Of a stretch of 64,000 nucleotides of DNA, positions 13,601 to 25,660 are shown in pieces. This DNA is from Ooceraea biroi. Its lineage: Eukaryota; Arthropoda; Insecta; Hymenoptera; Formicidae. The notes beneath the pieces are model-generated. The model was not told the DNA's origin, ran no database searches, and worked only from the letters and a program-made list of their open reading frames with translations. The position numbers and the translations under genes are program-made. The stretch lies in assembly GCF_003672135.1 (NCBI RefSeq), contig NC_039511.1:2134464-2198463 (forward strand). Reading direction: 5' to 3'. How positions within the stretch are numbered: position 1 is the first letter of the stretch; each line of letters opens with the position of its first letter.

Positions 13601-16600
13601 TTATCATCAAAACTCAGATTTGAAGCTAAGTCGAAAGCAATTATTTTCCTCTCTTAGCACAGGTCTCTTACAGCCTGATCCACCTGATCTTTTCCATGCC
13701 GTTGGGTTTCAACGTCACTTCTACGGCGAAGGAGCGCGAGGATAAACTGGTTTCTCAACTGGGCCACGTACGGCAACCCGAGTTTCTGTGCGCCCTCAAT
13801 CAACCCTTCAACGTGCACTTCGCAATGAACGCGCGGTACAAAGCGTTGTCCGAGAAACAAAAGCACAACGTGCTGCAGAAGTTTCTGCTCAAACTGATGC
13901 GGGATTGCTTCAGGAAGCTGTGGGTAGTGATTATCGACGATGCCGAGTACAGCGACAATGATTCCATGCTACTGTTCGGCACGATGGTCCAATTGAACAC
14001 GGTGTTCTTCGTACTTAGCGTTGGACATAAGCTCAATGCCCAGTACGAAGTGCACCCAGCTGTCTTGAAAAGAGCCCAAGTACGAGCATCAATTAGAAAT
14101 GATTTCAGATATTTAAGTTGCCATTAAAATCTGAATGATTATTCGGAGTGATTAAAACGGATTAAAAATTTATTATCTGACAAGGTGATTGAACTGAAAC
14201 ACCTAGACAGATGGTACCACGCAGCACTCGTGTGCCAGATTCTCAATGTCAGCGGAATTCCTGCTGAACTCGAAAAGTTAGTCGTTTTCAATAATATAAT
14301 ATATGCATTAATAAATAATAAACTCTCTAGATAGATATCGACTTTTCATCGGTAATCTCTCTGCACATTTACATCTTATTTTTGTTTAGATTGATCCAAG
14401 AAAAAAGTTTCGGCAATCCGGGGTGGATAGAAAGTTATTTGGTGAGCCTTATGCAATCTGGCAGCCTCGTAATAATGCACGTCCGCCGAGCGGAAGCCGA
14501 GGAGATAGGCTACATACTTCCTCCCATCTCTATGCTGAAAAAGTTTGTCTTCAATCTTAAATTTAAATTTTTTTCATACATGTATATCATTGATATACAT
14601 AATTAATTAGATAATGATTACTCAGATACATCGCAAAGAAACTTTTTATAAATGACGGCGAAGAAGAAATGATAGAAGAAGAGCGTTCAGACAGATGGAT
14701 GATGTACAGAACAAGCTATCGAGTAGGCTTTCGCGCTTTCTCTCTTTAGGCAATAATTATTGTATATAATCGATATTTCAATTTTAGAATGACGCAATAA
14801 CACTAGGTCGGCCAGGCATTCTCCGTAAATCGGAAACAATAATCGATGAAGAATCAATCACCGTATGCAACTTTGCGAAAGGATTCGTGCCAGAGGAGGG
14901 AAACACTGAAATGACAATGGACGGTAAGAAATTAAATCCCTTTTGTGTACTATCGTTAATTATAATTAATCAAAATGTATTTTATACAATACCGATTTTT
15001 TTATGGTGAAATTGATACTCGATTATAAGATAATACAACTTTGCGTTGTCAGTAATGATCATGAAGATTTTCGACTCGCTGACACCGCTGGATCAATTAC
15101 TATTAAAATGCGCGTCAGTGTTGGGAGAAATCGTTAATAGAAGCATGCTGCAGTATCTAATGGAAGACAGAACAACGAGGGAAATTGGAGTCGGTAAAAA
15201 AATATCTATAACGCAAATGTAAACTTTCAATTGCGGCATGCAATTAGGAAGAAGTTCAGCATGGTAATGCTTGTAATGCTATAATGTATCGCCATAGCCA
15301 TTCAGAAGCTCTTTGATCTTCGAATTTTTGGATGCGCACGAGGAGATTTTACTACGAGTACCAGACCGCTAATATTTTATAGAAACGTAAGGAAAGCTAG
15401 CGTCGAGGGGGAACTCGAATGCGAGTGTGTGGCCCTCGCAATACCAGGTATAAGTGAAAAAAAACTTAACTCAGAGGTAATTTATCTCATTAATTTTGCA
15501 ATAAAAATAAAACTCGTGCAGTTGAGCTCGATGACTTGCCACGCTACGCGTCCTGCGGTCTGATGCGTTTCAAAATGTCGATGTTTCGCGAAACCACTTA
15601 CAGGTGACACAATTAAGATGATGCTCTGCCAATCACATTAATTATTAACACGTGTGCTGAATCTAACGCTTGAAATATTATATAACAATCGATATTTTTT
15701 TTCATGTGAAGATTACTCACGGAAACGCAAAAGATGGACTTACACAGCAAGACGTTGAAGTACCTTCAGCGAAACACCAGACGCTGCATGACATGCGGCG
15801 AATTGCACTTTACAAAATTATTAGGCAAAACTACTCAACCGGAGATTGGTAAACGAAGAAGAGCAACTATCGAGTTTCCCAACACGCATCAACTTGATGA
15901 AGCAACCTATATCTTTAAAGAGGAAGGAGGAAACGGTATAATACATATATTCCGGATCAACTTGATCAACTTGTCATAAAATTAACAATATTAAAATTAA
16001 CAAAGATTATTATTTTTATAACATGGTAATTTTATATACGTATACGTTATGGCTATTTTCTAACAAGATAAAATTATTACAATTGCAAGATATACAAGTG
16101 ACTAGGAAGCGAATACCGTGTCTCGGCATTTTTCAAAAAGTGGGCAGAAAGTTGACGAAGACCTTTTCCAAGGTTGATTTCACCAACTGTCAGTGTCACC
16201 TGATATTAACGGCCGTTTATATGCAAATGTTGGAACATTGGCGTGGGATCGGTAAGTTGACATAAATCCTCATAAAAATGTAATAAATGTAAAAATATAA
16301 AACATATTATATTAAAAAAATTATTTTCTATAATTTATAAATTATAAAAATTTAATTGCTAAAAATATCCTCTGACTAGGAAAGGAAGACATGATATTGG
16401 CGGCGATATTGGAGTTTGTTGAAGTCTGCTTGATAGGCTACAACATACCTCAGGCCCGCAGACTTTTACACGACGCTGAAGTTCTCCTAAAGAAAGTAAG
16501 ATGAGTCTACCTAAGAATAAAAATAATGAAATTAAGAGAAAGCAAATTCTAATATTGATTCTTAATTGCAGATGTTCGAGAGCAACAAGGAAGAAGTGGT

Positions 16601-19002
16601 GGTCCTATCTTATCTCATGGCAAAGATCCAGACGCTTCAAGGTAGATGTTATCTGGAAAACGGCTTGCTCTCCGAAGCGAAGAAGAAACTAAGAGAGGCA
16701 ATCAATAGTTTAGGCTACAATTTTCCAAGTTACGAAGTTCTGATCAACTTGGAGACAACAATTCAATACGAATTACTAAAATGGCGTTTGACCTGTCCTA
16801 TGCGATGGAAAATCAATACCACCGATGAACAAAGTATGGATTACATCGAGCTGCTGGCTAATTGCTTGGCACAGATGTTTGACGTTTTCAGAGTAAGGAT
16901 TGTTGCTTTCTAAAATGCATGCAAACTTATAAATCCGACTTCCGTCAATGATTTATCAAATCACTCACTCTGCTCTCAGCACACTCTCAACACATCACGA
17001 TATTAAAATTAATTTTAATGAATCATGAAACTCGATTATCATTCTTATGATATTTTGCAGGGAACAAGAGGAATGAAGAAACAGACACGTCTAGCGGCCA
17101 TATGGAGCTTAAATGCTGCGCTGGATTCATCCAGAAATTTTTACATACTCTGTGCTTCCTTCTCGAACATGATGATCACTGCGCATGTTTTTAAAAACAA
17201 GTACGTGTCCAGTTTAATAAAATTAATAATTACCAAGTAATACTTTTATAATTGCTACTATCACAATTTAGTGTATATGCGCTTTGCATTATATGTGACG
17301 TTATATTAAATTTCTCCATTAAGAAACCATTAATGAAATCATTTGAATTTTATTTAACTATTTTTATACAGATCGATCATATCCTGTTTGGAAAACAGAG
17401 CTCTCAATATCTGTGCGAAGAAGCGGCACTCCCTTGAATTTCAAGAGCTCAACGCTATTGCGGAGGTTTATGCGGGTGTATTTTTCTTGCGATGGTCGAG
17501 AGGAGAGATTAGTAAAGCGATCAGGATCGGTTTTATCACAATAAGGATGGCACAAACTTTGGACTCTACATTTCTCAAATTACTCATATTACCGAGATTA
17601 GCGCATCTGCTTATGATTACGTGTCGTCATTCGGAGGCCGTAGCTTTGCTAAGAGAATTGGGTAAGCATCAAATCATCTTATCAAATGCGTCTATTAAAT
17701 ATAAGCTCTATAACAGATCAAGTAAATGGCTATTAAAATTAATTACATAACGAAGTGTATTTTCTTCGAAAATTTCATGCAGAATTTGTGTCGCAAAACA
17801 ATTTGGACAAATCGGGCCGCACTTGGTACTACGCTAGCTGCGCGGACATGCAACTCGACACCGGTTTTACGATTCTCTCGTTTCAAAATTGCGAGCAATA
17901 CTATCTCCGAGAAGGGGAGAGCATCATCAGCCTTCAAGATCCCGAAGCAGAGAGACGATACTTTACCTCGATGTGGTTGTGGTAGATTTAACACACAATT
18001 TCTTTAGAATTAATTAATTTCGCAAAAAGAAGTACATTAGGCTATTTAAAATCCAAATTTCTGAAATATGTTTCTACGTGATAATACATTTCTCATTGAT
18101 GAAAGGTGCATCAGAATGCAACAGTGGGAAGCTACAAAAGTTTGGAATAGTAGGAATCTGACAGTCGAAAGCGCGGTGGACGAGCATAAAGTGGCAGCAA
18201 CGATTACCGCATTGAAAAAATTAGAAGGTCTGCTACTTCTGTACGGTAATAAAAATTGGACAAGTATGTAATTGATGTACGATGTGTTTTGTCGTTATCA
18301 ATTGCAAGTTGCAATTTTGCAGTAGGGGAAGTTAGTAATAGGAACATTAGCGCACTAAATACGATGGCGGAAATTAAAAGACAACTTAAAGACATCAAGA
18401 AAAATATAAAAATGGTGAAAATTGCAATCCCCAGGTATGACAAGAGATGTATTAATTGCAATCCGTTTTGTAGTACAATTTGTAAAATAACAGTGAATCT
18501 CTCTCTCTCTTTCATATATTTTCAGATAATATTTCATAAATACGTAAAATGCTTCAATTTTAATTTTGAATTATTTTAATTATTTAACGCACTACAAATT
18601 CTATATATATTTCTTTTTGTTCGAAAGATTATCGTGAAAAACTGTATGCTCGTAGGTATATGTTGTTGAAAGCTTACTATTATATGATTCAGTCGCAAAA
18701 AAGAGCTGCACTGAAAATGCTACGGCGGACGAAGAAATTATCCATGAAAGTGGACAACAGAATGATTTATACGTGGGCAAATCATTGTCAACAGGTACGA
18801 TGCAGCTCTTTAATGCAATTTCGAGCATACCTGACCGTGACTGCGCTATTTCCAGGCTTGGCTGGGCGTCATGTCTTCCGTACGCGAGAATTTGTGGAAA
18901 GAAAAATCTGCGAGCAAGCTAGATGACGAATGGGATGAGATAGATGCCAACGACTCGACAGTAGTGCCTTTTACATTTCCGTTGCCGCGATATGTTCTAT
19001 GA
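10670..19002 (+). CDS. ADCY10: soluble adenylyl cyclase, ADCY10-like (about 29 exons)
   Basis: Makes cAMP from ATP; the mammalian enzyme is cytosolic/organellar and activated by bicarbonate and calcium. Exons: 10670-10805, 10885-11160, 11356-11479, 11668-11832, about 11945-12097, 12191-12410, 12538-12841, 12927-13054, 13130-13291, 13364-13469, 13663-14079, 14185-14276, 14390-14542, 14626-14722, 14788-14923, 15053-15193, 15298-15447, 15522-15603, 15712-15935, 16090-16251, 16380-16495, 16572-16892, 17061-17200, 17372-17661, 17783-17981, 18106-18263, 18323-18434, 18656-18794 and 18856-19002. About 1,683 codons (human 1,610 aa). The C1 cyclase domain keeps the metal-site motifs GDVSGFT (Asp about 43) and LKFSGDAF (Lys about 89, Asp about 93). 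C2 has REYTVIG and NKAARLM (about 440-450). A P-loop, GKPRIGKTR, follows at about 556, then a long helical, TPR-like C-terminus. Exons 4 and 5 conflict by one base in phase; intron 9 appears to use a GC donor. Confidence 0.9.
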
Positions 19003-19184
19003 GTGTCTATAATCGTAGCGCCACATGTGTATCATAACGGATATATATTTACATTAATGCATATACATTATAGTTACAATTTATCATTAATTAATTTAAT
19101 TTCTGAAGAGTTAATAATGGGCACTAACCCGTAAAGTTAAAAATTCAGTTTGAAAATATTACAATAATCGTTCACTGTAATTTG

Positions 19185-19190
19185 TTTATT
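19185..19190 (-). terminator. poly(A) signal of the bL36m gene
   Basis: AATAAA on the minus strand, 38 bases past the stop codon. The cyclase gene ends tail-to-tail only 225 bases away, so the two 3' UTRs must be short or overlap. Confidence 0.6.
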
Positions 19191-19227
19191 TCATAATATA
19201 CATCATTAATCTATAAATATTACCATT

Positions 19228-19623
19228 TTACCAGCCACGCTGTTTACTTTGTGAAGCCGACGTTAGAATCCACGTTTTGTACTCCTTCTTCTTAATCTGC
19301 GCTTGCTTGTGTCTCGGATGCGTTTTACACATTACAAACCATCTCTCTTTTCTCGCTACCAAAAAACAGTCCTTGCAACGGAGTTGCAACTGGGTTTTAA
19401 ATTTTAGACCACATATTGAATTATATATGGGCAAGATAGGTTGCAAAAGATTGAATGTGCTGTGACCAGAAAGACTGCTTTGTGGATGATCCAATTTTCG
19501 TCTGTCGCATACGTAGTGGATGTTGCGAGCCGTCACACCTCGCACAGTTCTGATCGAGAGAATGTTTGAAATAGTGGAATTAATTGCTCGATGCATAGAT
19601 CTAAGAATGACACCAGCATTCAT
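19228..19623 (-). CDS. mRpL36: mitochondrial ribosomal protein bL36m
   Basis: Large-subunit mitochondrial ribosomal protein, 131 aa in one coding exon. The bacterial-type L36 core sits near the C-terminus, with zinc-ligand Cys residues in LRCKDC, then RKERWFVMCKTHPRHKQ, where the last Cys and His complete the site. The first 85 or so residues are basic and hydroxylated (MNAGVILRSMHRAINS), as in a mitochondrial import sequence. A further in-frame ATG lies nine codons upstream, but a good splice acceptor (TTCTTCTTGCAG) sits just before the chosen ATG. The upstream part is therefore probably intron and the leader contains an intron. The gene is tail-to-tail with the cyclase and head-to-head with the PCNP-like gene. 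Confidence 0.9.
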   Translation of the reverse strand: MNAGVILRSMHRAINSTISNILSIRTVRGVTARNIHYVCDRRKLDHPQSSLSGHSTFNLLQPILPIYNSICGLKFKTQLQLRCKDCFLVARKERWFVMCKTHPRHKQAQIKKKEYKTWILTSASQSKQRGW

Positions 19624-20289
19624 TTTCGCTGCAAGAAGAAATGGATACACATCAATATAATAAAACCAGACACAAATAATATAACCAGAATTCGTTAAAC
19701 AGAAATAAAAATCTATTCTTGGAAGAGCGATTGTTAAAAAATAAAGATATATATTTTATATGACAGTAGGTTCACATAACTTTTTGTAACATCATTGAAG
19801 CATTGAAAGCATTTGTCGAATAATATCATGCGTGCAGAATTATGTACTTGTTGATAACAACCAGCATAAGAGGTTAAGATCTTCCAACAAGTTTAACTTA
19901 CTTGCTGCGAAATGACAAGCGATGAATGAACGAATTTAGCAATTTAGAAGTACACGAAGACAGACAATTGCATAATGCAATAACTGGCGAAAAACTTAAA
20001 CAGCAGTTTTTTATATTCAAGATTGTCTCTCAGAAAACCCGCTGCGAACCTCCACTGTAAAGTAGTACGAATCAACGACGAGCGCTTGTCTAGTTAAGCA
20101 ATTTCTAGGGATTTCGTCCCTGCGCAACTTCCTCACTTTGCGCATGCGTAAGATGCTAACAGGGAATTGTATATTGCAAGAACAAATAGTGGCAAACTGC
20201 GGCAAGCTGACGAAGGACGATTGGAGTAACGATTTTTAGGTTACGTCGCATAAACCTACTTCGAGCTTCGTTCGCAAGACACCGACAAA
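19624..20289. promoter_or_regulatory. shared upstream region of bL36m and PCNP-like genes
   Basis: 666 bases lie between two divergent start codons. The stretch should hold the bL36m leader intron and 5' exon and a bidirectional promoter; the half next to the PCNP-like gene is less AT-rich and includes GCGCATGCGTAAG-type sequence at about 20138. No coding potential is seen. Confidence 0.5.
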
Positions 20290-21447
20290 ATGTCCAGGAG
20301 GAACCCCGAGGACGATTATAGAAAAGGTTTTGTTCACTTTATCTATTACGCTATTCTTAAGGATATAAAAATCACGTCCGTTTCGTGTTTCGATGAAAAT
20401 GCTAGAACGATCATTTACGCAGGACGTTTAATGCGACGTCCAGAGAATTAGCGCGAAGTGAAATGCTACGTAGGATGATCACAGTAGAGTCGCTTAAAGA
20501 TTAATAGTTTTGAGAGAAATGAGCAAAAAATTGACATTGCCTATGTATCTGTTAATTATGCATTGTTCTCTGACGCCACGTTTTGTAACTATGTAGTGAG
20601 TATAAATTCCGTTTGCACTAAAAGTATAATTCTCATTGTTTTTTTATAATAACGTTTTCTCTCTTTCTCACGCACGTGCAGATTGAAAAGTGTGTGTGTC
20701 GTGAAACACATCTGTGTTTTGCAGAATCTCTTAAGCGATCTTATATAATTGAACAGCTGATTCCTAATGAATCCATTTTTATAGGACACAAACACTGAAT
20801 TAAGCATAAGACGCTTAAAGATTTCCGGTTAAAAAGTCAACTTTGTTTAACTTGATCTGAACTTTGCCAGTGTTTGACGTTGTCAGGGTCAAGTGTCTAC
20901 AGAGCCGAGGATGACAGGAGACTGGATGACAGGGATCGGGACCGTTCGCCGCTTAGGTCCGAGGAGCGTTGCGAGTCAGACAACCAGCCCGATACGAAGA
21001 AACAGAAGTTAACGTTCGGTTTTGGAAAGAAGACCAGCAACGAGCAGAAGAAGGGAATTCAGATCAAACTGGGCTCGGGCTCCGTAAGTGAATCTGCACA
21101 GATCAAGTTGGTGCTTCATAGAAGCACATCCGTGTTCTCTGCAGCACGGGTTGTCTTTTCTGAGCCGTTCTCTTTTTCATAACATATTTCTCTCCGCACC
21201 GTAGAAGCCAGCTGCAAAAGTAGCGACAGTACAAAAACCAACGGTGGCGTCTGTGTTCAATGCGGACGATGACGACGAACCGGAGGAGATGCCGGCAGAA
21301 GCGAGGATGAGGATGCGAAATATCGGCCGCGAGACACCGACATCGGCCGGCCCGAACTCGTTCGGCAAAACGAAGCAGGGCTTTTGCGACTCGAAGAAGA
21401 TATTTGAGAAAACGTTAAAAAAAGCAATGGAGGAGGCGAACAAATGA
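20290..21447 (+). CDS. PCNP: PEST-containing nuclear protein (PCNP-like)
   Basis: Three exons: 20290-20326, 20887-21083 and 21205-21447, GT-AG borders, phases closing. This gives about 158 aa. The start is ATG in MSRRNPEDDYRK; exon 1 carries only 12 full codons, then a long intron. The middle is strongly charged (RLDDRDRDRSPLRSEER) and contains the PCNP hallmarks KLTFGFGKK and IKLGSGS. The C-terminal part has EPEEMPAEARMRMRNIGRET then PTSAGPNSF and a KIFEKTLKK tail, very like vertebrate PCNP. Those proteins are nuclear, acidic/PEST-rich and short-lived, and are reported to be ubiquitinated. The protein is probably disordered and has no enzyme motif. Confidence 0.9.
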
Positions 21448-21612
21448 CTTTCCATTGTGCTGTATACATATGGGGAAATTACTTGTACATTAATTTTACC
21501 TACTTATTAGAATTTTGCTCTCACTGGAATCAAATGTATGTATTTTTATGGAATGTAAGTAACTGGTTGAATCAGAGCTCAGATTTAACTGCAGTCTCGC
21601 TTGGAAATTTAG

Positions 21613-21654
<42 letters not shown>

Positions 21655-21939
21655 TTGTGCATGCCTTCACATACACAATGCATAAATAAATATATCTTTA
21701 TTCAAAACTTATTCGATTCGATAAACTTAACAATTCCATTTTTTTATATATATTATCGATTTATTAGATGTTAGGTTTTCGTGAGAAATTTGTGTATAAA
21801 AACACAATTCTTTTTCTCTTAAAGTGATGAAAGCAATAACAGTATGCTCTGTAATTTATCTGAGATAAATAAAGAATCCCAAACATTAATTTTATGTATT
21901 TTACTTTATTTAAATCGAAATTAATTTGACATAGTAAAA
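21448..21939. other. convergent 3' regions of PCNP-like and eS26 genes
   Basis: A TA microsatellite fills about 21616-21651. AATAAA at 21685-21690 (+) is a likely poly(A) signal for the PCNP-like gene, and AATAAA at 21905-21910 (-) lies 30 bases past the eS26 stop. No other gene is seen. Confidence 0.6.
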
Positions 21940-22986
21940 TTATTTCCTGTTCTGCTGACCCTGGCGCAGATCCTATAAGCAAAGAAATTACATAAAATAG
22001 ATTTTTAATCACATATAATAAAACATCTAAAGCTTTGTTATTGAAGAAATTAATTTTAACAATTTACAAAGCACAAATGCTTCATTATAATAATTATTAG
22101 ATTTCTATTAAATTATTTCATTTAATTATTGCAAAGCACCGCAAAAAATTGATAGAGCAGTTTGGAAATCATTAAATTTACATTCATAATTCAAACTCTA
22201 CTACTATTAAACAGATCTTTAAAATCTGCTGCAATTAAATAATCCAGAAAATGTATTTAAGTTTATAATTACCCTCGGGAAGTTGCGGACAGGAGGTGTT
22301 CTGATACGACGATCAGCCTTGGACCTGTTGCGCACTACCTTGGAGTGAATGGCGCAGGAGACGCAGTAGTGCAACTTGGCGTACAACTTGGGCAGCTGAT
22401 ACGACTGGTAGTAACTGGCCTCCGTGATATCTCGTACGGCAGCAGCTTCCACGATATTACGGATCACAAATTTCTTAATGGCCTTGTCCTTAGGGACGCA
22501 GCGGGCACAATTGGTGCAACGCACCGCGTTGACGTGGCCACGTCCGTGCTTAGCGCGTCCACCATTTCTGCGTTTGCAAGTCTGCAAGGAGATACACAAA
22601 GTTGAATACTTTTATGCACAAATATATATATATAGGTTAGCTTATTATTAATCGTGGTCGCGATCCGTCCTTGGATCTTTCCCTCGCGAATTTGCAATAA
22701 GTTACAATTATATGATCCATTTTAACGAAAATCGAAGAAAGTGCGCGTGAACTACGCGTTGCAAGATACTCTTGCAGTAATTGAACGAACCGCACGATAG
22801 CAGCCACATGGCCACCAGCCACCGAACTCTGTCTGATGCGAAAGAATATCGTTCCCCGAGGAATTTATATCTCCAAAATACACCTCGCGCTCGGCTTCGT
22901 TCGTTACAAAAATATTTTGCAAATTGTAAAACGCGCGATGTAAAAATTCAAGTAAATTATGAGCGATAAACAAAGCGAATTACCAT
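21940..22986 (-). CDS. RpS26: 40S ribosomal protein eS26
   Basis: Small-subunit cytosolic ribosomal protein near the mRNA exit channel. Exons on the minus strand: 22984-22986 (the ATG alone), 22273-22581 and 21940-21972. Total 114 aa. Exon 1 ends in ATG|GTAATT, so the start codon is the last three bases of the first exon. Exon 2 begins TCKRRNGGR, close to the usual TKKRRNGGR. It keeps the zinc-binding pairs CTNCARC and CVSC, the block KDKAIKKFVIRNIVEAAA and the IRTPP motif. The tail DLRQGQQNRK comes from the last 33-base exon. Upstream leader sequence includes pyrimidine-rich stretches, as expected of 5'TOP mRNAs, but the start site cannot be fixed. Confidence 0.95.
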
Positions 22987-23813
22987 TCTGTAGGCGATCC
23001 GCACAGGAGAGACTGCGAGGGACTCAGAACGGAAGTAAGCGCAATAGCAGAGTTGGCCATAGATGATGCAAAAGTGAAGAGGCGCAACTCTATGGTTCCA
23101 TAAAACTTTTGGGCCGTTCTTGTGACGAGATTCTTTTTGATATTTTTAAACATACGGCTGCACGTATCGTGATAACTTTCGGAAACGATTCCGATCGGAA
23201 TGATTCCGTTTTCACATTTTTCCCTAGAAAAAAGAAAGGGAGGAACAGACCTCCGGGCCTAATTATTAGGCCAACAATGACCAACAAACGACTCGTAAAG
23301 TCAAAAATTAAAAAAGTAAAAGTTGCCCGGCTAACTTCCCAGAGGTGAAGAACAGGGAAGAAAGGGACAAATGTGGAATCATTCCGATCGGAATCGTTTC
23401 CGAACAGTATCATAATACGTGCCCTGATTAGCTAACAAGTATCTTAAAATCACATCCAAAACGGAATATTATCCTTATATTTATATTTATTATATTTATC
23501 TTTACTATATTATTATCTAGATTTTTATCTTCCAAAGGAATTATCGAATTCTGTGTTTATAAATATACAAGAGCATTATATTAAATAAGATAGATACATA
23601 TTAGGTTTAAGCATTTTTATTTTTATAAATTATATTAAAATTAAAATGTATTTTATATTATATTACATATTCAAAAATGCTATTATATATATATAAATGT
23701 ATTCCTAAATACTATAACCGTAATATATAACTAAATATATACATTTGTTGTTCATAACACCATTGATATACATTCACGTATAGCTTAAAAAATATAAATG
23801 TAAAATATATTTT
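22987..23813. other. intergenic region between eS26 and aveugle
   Basis: It holds the eS26 leader and promoter, an inverted-repeat element at 23160-23422 (listed separately), then AT-rich sequence with TA-rich runs at about 23680-23760. No coding potential is seen. Confidence 0.5.
23160..23422. mobile_element. 263-bp inverted-repeat element (MITE-like)
   Basis: The ends are inverted copies of about 65 bases: GCACGTATCGTGATA on the left matches the reverse complement of the right end, and both arms contain CGGAAACGATTCCGATCGG. The arms are about 85-90% alike. The middle has a second small palindrome, GGGCCTAATTATTAGGCC, at about 23257. There is no coding capacity. This looks like a non-autonomous DNA transposon; a target duplication is not clear to me. 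Confidence 0.65.
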
Positions 23814-24432
23814 TCAATCAAAGTTCATATTATTACGCCTTTCTATGTCTCTAATCTCCAGCATCCCCGTTTTGAGATGTAATTTCATAATCTCTCTCCA
23901 TATGTCCATCCTGTGTTGTTCGTTGTCAACGCCAAGACGCAGCAAGATGTTTTCGTTTATTCTTAACAATACTCTTCCTGTAATGTCATGCTAAAGAAAT
24001 GTAAGATATTTATATTCATGCCAATCTTCTCTGACAGGAAAGATCAGAAAAATTAACGACTTTCTATGAACGTAGCATCTTACATAAATTATTACAGAGA
24101 ATAAAACTGCTGCGAGGGACACAAATCGTGACGAAGCTTGGTAAGCCAAAATCTCAAAACAGGAAAAGAATACGCTTACGTGCAAAAACTTTTCGTGATA
24201 CAGCTGATAATAGTCGCTGCAGTGTCGTCTCAGCCACTTTTGCACGTCCAAAACATTCCACAGGTATACCGGACGTGGTCGAGCTGTCTTATTCTGTATG
24301 CAGTTTACAATTACAATTAGTTAAGTTAGTAGATCTTACAAAATTCCTTGTACATGCAATCAGAAGAAGAAATGAATGCTCCAAACGTCTTACTTTCGGT
24401 TTATTACTGGGATTAATGATCTCCTCTACCAT
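23814..24432 (-). CDS. ave: Aveugle-like SAM-domain protein (SAMD10/12 family)
   Basis: Three short exons on the minus strand: 24394-24432, 24180-24293 and 23814-23990. All borders are GT-AG, all phase 0, giving 109 aa, about the size of Drosophila Aveugle. The protein starts MVEEIINPSNKPK. The SAM domain runs from about residue 20 (RPVYLWNVLDVQKWL) through HDITGRVLLRI at about 52-62 to the last helix (IWREIMKLHLK) and the family tail LEIRDIERRN. Known role: Aveugle bridges the kinase suppressor KSR and CNK, allowing Ras-to-Raf signalling at the membrane. The YLW and HDITGR blocks are the strongest support. A branch-point-like CTAAC lies before the exon 2 acceptor CATACAG. It is divergent from RanBP2, with a large palindrome upstream. 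Confidence 0.9.
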
Positions 24433-24930
24433 TGTGTTTCTAATTGTCGAAATGACAGAGCGTAAATTGAAATTTATGACGGAAAATAATCATCACAAAA
24501 ATTATAATAAATTGTAATACATCTTTGTAATTCTGTCATAACGATAATATAACTTGTAACATATATTTCACAAGTCTTCGAGCATTGAATTGAGTCGTAC
24601 TACTACCAGAGAGAAACCTGAGAGCGGCCACCAGCCTCCACGGGCACATTTCCTGACGTTTGACGCGCCGCCTAACAAAGTGGACGTGAACTAGTTCGTT
24701 ACGCTCGGTAATGATACATGATTCGTGTCCAAACTATTCATAAGGAAGCTTTCCCATGTAAACTCTACTTTCGAACGAGTCATAGTGCGTTCGAAAGGGA
24801 AGGTAAAAATATTAATGTCGTGTTCGAGGGTTTGGGTGTATGAGCCTTGGTTTCGGAGAAATTTACATCTAAAAGTAAGCATTTTCCAGCGGTACGAAAA
24901 GTACCATGAATAGCTACAATTCGGCGTGAA

Positions 24931-25000
24931 GCGCGGTGGTCCAGTGGCTAAGCGCGAGACTCGTATTTTGCCATCCGTGCAAGTTGGGTTCGAGACCGAG
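24931..25000 (+). other. tRNA-like sequence with A and B boxes, left arm
   Basis: An A-box-like TGGCTAAGCGCG at 24945-24956 and a B-box GGTTCGAGACC at 24987-24997 have the order and spacing of a Pol III tRNA promoter. The D-arm region (GGTCCAGTGGCTAAGC) resembles a tRNA, but I cannot fold a good acceptor stem or identify an anticodon. It is probably a tRNA-derived repeat, not a working tRNA. Confidence 0.5.
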
Positions 25001-25588
25001 TTGTGATAATTTTTTTTCTTCGGATTTTTGTTTCTTTGTGTTTGCATTATATTTTTTTATTATGTAAATAATAAATTATTATGTAAATAATGATTTATTA
25101 TGTTTTATTATATTTTGGAGGTATACGTATATGTATAATGAGACATAAGCATATACATTTAACATTTGTAAACTTTTTATTTATTTATATAGTTTGTATA
25201 CTGTCGAGTGTTTATTTATTATAAAATTCTGACTCATTAAAAAAAGTGTCACAACCTCTGTGCCTATGACTGTACAATGTTGCGGATGAAAATTTATATA
25301 AAAGCATTTATGTTTTTTATGCTTTTATATAAATTTTCCATCCGCAACACTGTACAGTTATGTCAGAATTTTATAATAAATAAACACTTGACAGTATACA
25401 AACTATATAAATAAATAAAAAGTTTACAAATGTTAAATGTATATGTTTATGTCTCATTATATACGTATACCTCCAAAATATAATAAAACATAATAAATCA
25501 TTATTTACATAATAATTTATTATGTACATAATAAAAAAATATAATGCAAACACAAAGAAACAAAAATCCGAAAAAAAAATTATCACAA

Positions 25589-25660
25589 CTCGGTCTCGAA
25601 CCCAACTTGCGCGGATGGCAAAATACGAGTCTCGCGCTTAGCCACTGGACTACCACGCTT
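25589..25660 (-). other. tRNA-like sequence with A and B boxes, right arm
   Basis: This is the inverted copy of the left-arm element: the A-box-like sequence is at 25633-25644 and the B box at 25592-25602 on the minus strand. A few bases differ from the left copy (for example GTAGTCC for GTGGTCC). Both copies would transcribe toward the palindrome centre. Confidence 0.5.

Noticed and set aside
19624..19650. Nine extra residues at the start of bL36m
   Set aside because: An in-frame ATG exists at 19650, but a strong splice acceptor lies between it and the next ATG, so this part is more likely intron.
22345..22605. Plus-strand open frame opposite eS26
   Set aside because: Antisense shadow of the strongly conserved eS26 exon 2.
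24128..24517. 129-codon plus-strand frame
   Set aside because: It lies opposite the aveugle exons, which have correct splice sites and a recognisable SAM domain.
24931..25000. Functional tRNA gene
   Set aside because: Boxes A and B fit, but there is no good acceptor stem or clear anticodon, and it is part of a repeated element.
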